Source: Peptostreptococcaceae bacterium
GTDB lineage: Bacteria > Bacillota_A > Clostridia > Peptostreptococcales > Acidaminobacteraceae
Direction: 5' to 3'
Assembly (NCBI GenBank): GCA_013619035.1
Contig: JABXKX010000134.1
Coordinates: forward strand, 1-7,581
DNA length: 7,581 nt
Shown one piece after another: positions 7,101 to 7,581 of the stretch (the first letter of the stretch is position 1; each line of letters begins with the position of its first letter). Below the pieces are notes generated by a model that saw only the letters and a list, made by a program, of their open reading frames with translations, made no database searches and was not told the DNA's origin. The translations under genes and the position numbers were made by a program.

Positions 7101-7480
7101 ATTGTCCCAATACAGAAGTGGCGGTAAGAAGGGTTCGATTGGATCGGTATAACTATTCTATAGCGATAGCCGATCAAGTTTATATGGTGCCTAGAGCTTG
7201 TGATATTCCGGAACACCAAGGTGTAACAGTTCAAGCCAATCCACAGGTTATTAAAACTTTTGAAGGTGGTGTAGTGAAGTTTATAAGAGGCTACAATTTA
7301 TTATTAAAAGATGGCAACTTAAAATTTATTCCAGTAGATTCTGTTGTTTCAACTTCTAATTTTAATATCACATTCCCAAGTGGAGAAGTTGTAAGTGGTA
7401 GTTCTTATCAAATAGAGTATATTACAAAACCTGCAACACAAGCAGCTGAACTGCTTAGACGTACTGAAGAAAATGAATAG
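4103..7480 (+). CDS. Class A penicillin-binding protein (PBP1A-like, GT51 + transpeptidase) with large interdomain insert
   Basis: This is a bifunctional peptidoglycan synthase: it polymerises lipid II into glycan strands and cross-links stem peptides on the outer face of the membrane. Numbering is from ATG 4103. A cytoplasmic tail (1-35) carries two EPxVExL repeats and a KKKK patch, followed by a membrane anchor (about 36-79). GT51 shows EDKTFFDHKG with catalytic Glu137, GTSTITQQLAKN (168-179), the RKVKEAYYAMFLE helix (190-202), ILEAYLNKISLG (210-221) and IAGIPKAPS. The linker strand YIIYSTIDFEMQ precedes an insert (about 389-636) with peptidoglycan-binding-like repeats and a probably beta-rich part. 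The transpeptidase has SSIK with nucleophile Ser675, SLN (739-741) and KTGT (874-877). A C-terminal Cys-containing tail (C990, C1001, C1033) and a short beta-like segment (about 1054-1107) follow. All catalytic motifs are intact. At 1125 residues it exceeds the usual 700-900. It stands alone between two terminators. Confidence 0.93.
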   Translation: MIFKSNKHLKVEDITEPQVEELSEPTVEQLPKKKKTIVHAIFSVFHMIFSFIRNTFLLGLLFVLMGGVFACAYVLNIVYDLPPIDPYSIKEGLTENSIIVDSQGELIETLYGDSGMRTNIDYEEIGIHLIDAIVAIEDKTFFDHKGFNYVRLAGAVVESYQSGDSIKGTSTITQQLAKNVYLSNERAIERKVKEAYYAMFLERSLTKEQILEAYLNKISLGMQANGVASASRIYFSKEASELNLIESAIIAGIPKAPSRYAPMKRITKEQVREDHIIIDETNEVYTLVFNPVAQERYNQVIYQMYDNDMITEEEYEFAYDLDISSHIHPNVNKTNNITSYFGDLIKDDAAKALAEKEGITREAAEAMLYNNGYIIYSTIDFEMQEQLEDIYNFVDLSETFDDNTYIAVRKFQQRNDLAVDGVVGINTLDAIVEQTTVTADEFALERYSRLMTHEDIVIIKQALLELGLLTNEALFPNVVAMFNSDKNIVNDETLRVILHKYDNVINEENQLMITKDAYYFDSQDNLVLLKNKYLDFYQQTDRVQVVVKRLFTYDENSDKPRYIDHKNFTSISGLYIYEGRDVLIDDAYKTKEDGNLIIDRSFFIDYPEFFIPAEDGGLLIDDRNYIVSKHGEIQPQSAFVILDHASGHIKAIVGGRQSFGQNIYNRALVPHQPGSSIKPIGTYTVAIESRDWTAASVIDDVPTYLNKDTPGERWPVNWYEESTFKYRGRKNLRQGIEDSLNVVTAKLAYRLGAQNIIDHLKKLGITTIVEEKSQDVNISAVALGGMTYGISTLEMTVAYATYANQGVYVEPISFTKITDLSGRIIIDNVPERKTIIEEQVAFIIQDMMRTAVTRGYARKAQIRENNEGIPIAGKTGTTSDKRDALFIGYSPYYTAAVWFGNDVRLKMDEGSGAAAEFWQVVMAKIHEDLPDKGFVEPEGLLRATVDRVSGKRPSSLSALDPAGSQIYTEIFLPGTVPTSFDDAHVQVTICTDSNLKATEYCPNTEVAVRRVRLDRYNYSIAIADQVYMVPRACDIPEHQGVTVQANPQVIKTFEGGVVKFIRGYNLLLKDGNLKFIPVDSVVSTSNFNITFPSGEVVSGSSYQIEYITKPATQAAELLRRTEENE

Positions 7481-7492
7481 AAATTATAATTG

Positions 7493-7521
7493 AAAAGCTG
7501 CTTTTAGCAGTTTTTCTTTTT
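7493..7521 (+). terminator. Rho-independent terminator of the PBP gene
   Basis: AAAAGCTGCT (7493-7502) pairs with AGCAGTTTTT (7506-7515) through nine Watson-Crick pairs and one G·T wobble, around a TTT loop. The T-rich tract TTTTTCTTTTT (7511-7521) overlaps and follows the stem. It begins 13 bases after the PBP stop codon. The remaining bases to 7581 contain no gene that I can support. Confidence 0.82.
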
Positions 7522-7581
7522 GTAATAATATGGTCAAAAGTATACCTTTCTGATTTTCGTTCTGATACACTATTCATAATG

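Noticed and set aside
7563..7581. TGATACACT as an extended -10 promoter, and the terminal ATG as a gene start
   Set aside because: No convincing -35 box lies 16-18 bases upstream, there is no RBS before the ATG at 7579, and the window ends there; it cannot be judged.

Overview
This AT-rich window (roughly one third G+C by eye) reads like an anaerobic low-G+C Firmicute, most likely a clostridium related to Lachnospirales or Vallitaleales. The reasons are the strong Shine-Dalgarno sites, the AT-rich codon use, a CbiK-type anaerobic cobaltochelatase, a CGGC-domain protein and a membrane-anchored class A penicillin-binding protein of clostridial type. The assignment is an inference from gene content and style. 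All genes lie on the + strand, and there are no RNA genes, mobile elements or CRISPR arrays.

Left block (1-3923): a compact metal/tetrapyrrole gene set. It starts with the 3' part of a CbiK-like chelatase whose start lies beyond the left edge. After a 53-base gap with a small inverted repeat comes a complete ABC importer of the iron-complex/vitamin B12 (FepBCD/BtuFCD) type: lipoprotein binding protein, FecCD permease and ATPase. Last is a 106-residue cysteine-rich CGGC-family protein. The three downstream junctions all overlap (17, 4 and 4 bases), which points to translational coupling. A 12-bp hairpin followed by nine T residues closes the unit. The likely scheme is that the importer brings in a metal chelate or a tetrapyrrole (corrinoid, haem-like or metallophore), the chelatase inserts or handles the metal in the cytoplasm, and the cysteine-rich protein binds metal or acts as an accessory factor. 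The substrate cannot be read from the sequence.

Right block (4103-7480): one large bifunctional peptidoglycan synthase (class A PBP, GT51 plus transpeptidase) with its own RBS and its own terminator. It is unusually long at 1125 residues. About 250 residues sit between the two catalytic domains, beginning with peptidoglycan-binding-like repeats and followed by a probably beta-rich domain. It is unrelated in function to the left block. The last 60 bases hold no supported gene.

The points most worth a second look are the interdomain insert of the PBP, the coupling of a chelatase to an importer and a CGGC protein, and the CCGC variant of the CGGC motif. No clearly new system is evident; the window looks mostly like ordinary chromosomal genes with some uncommon architecture.
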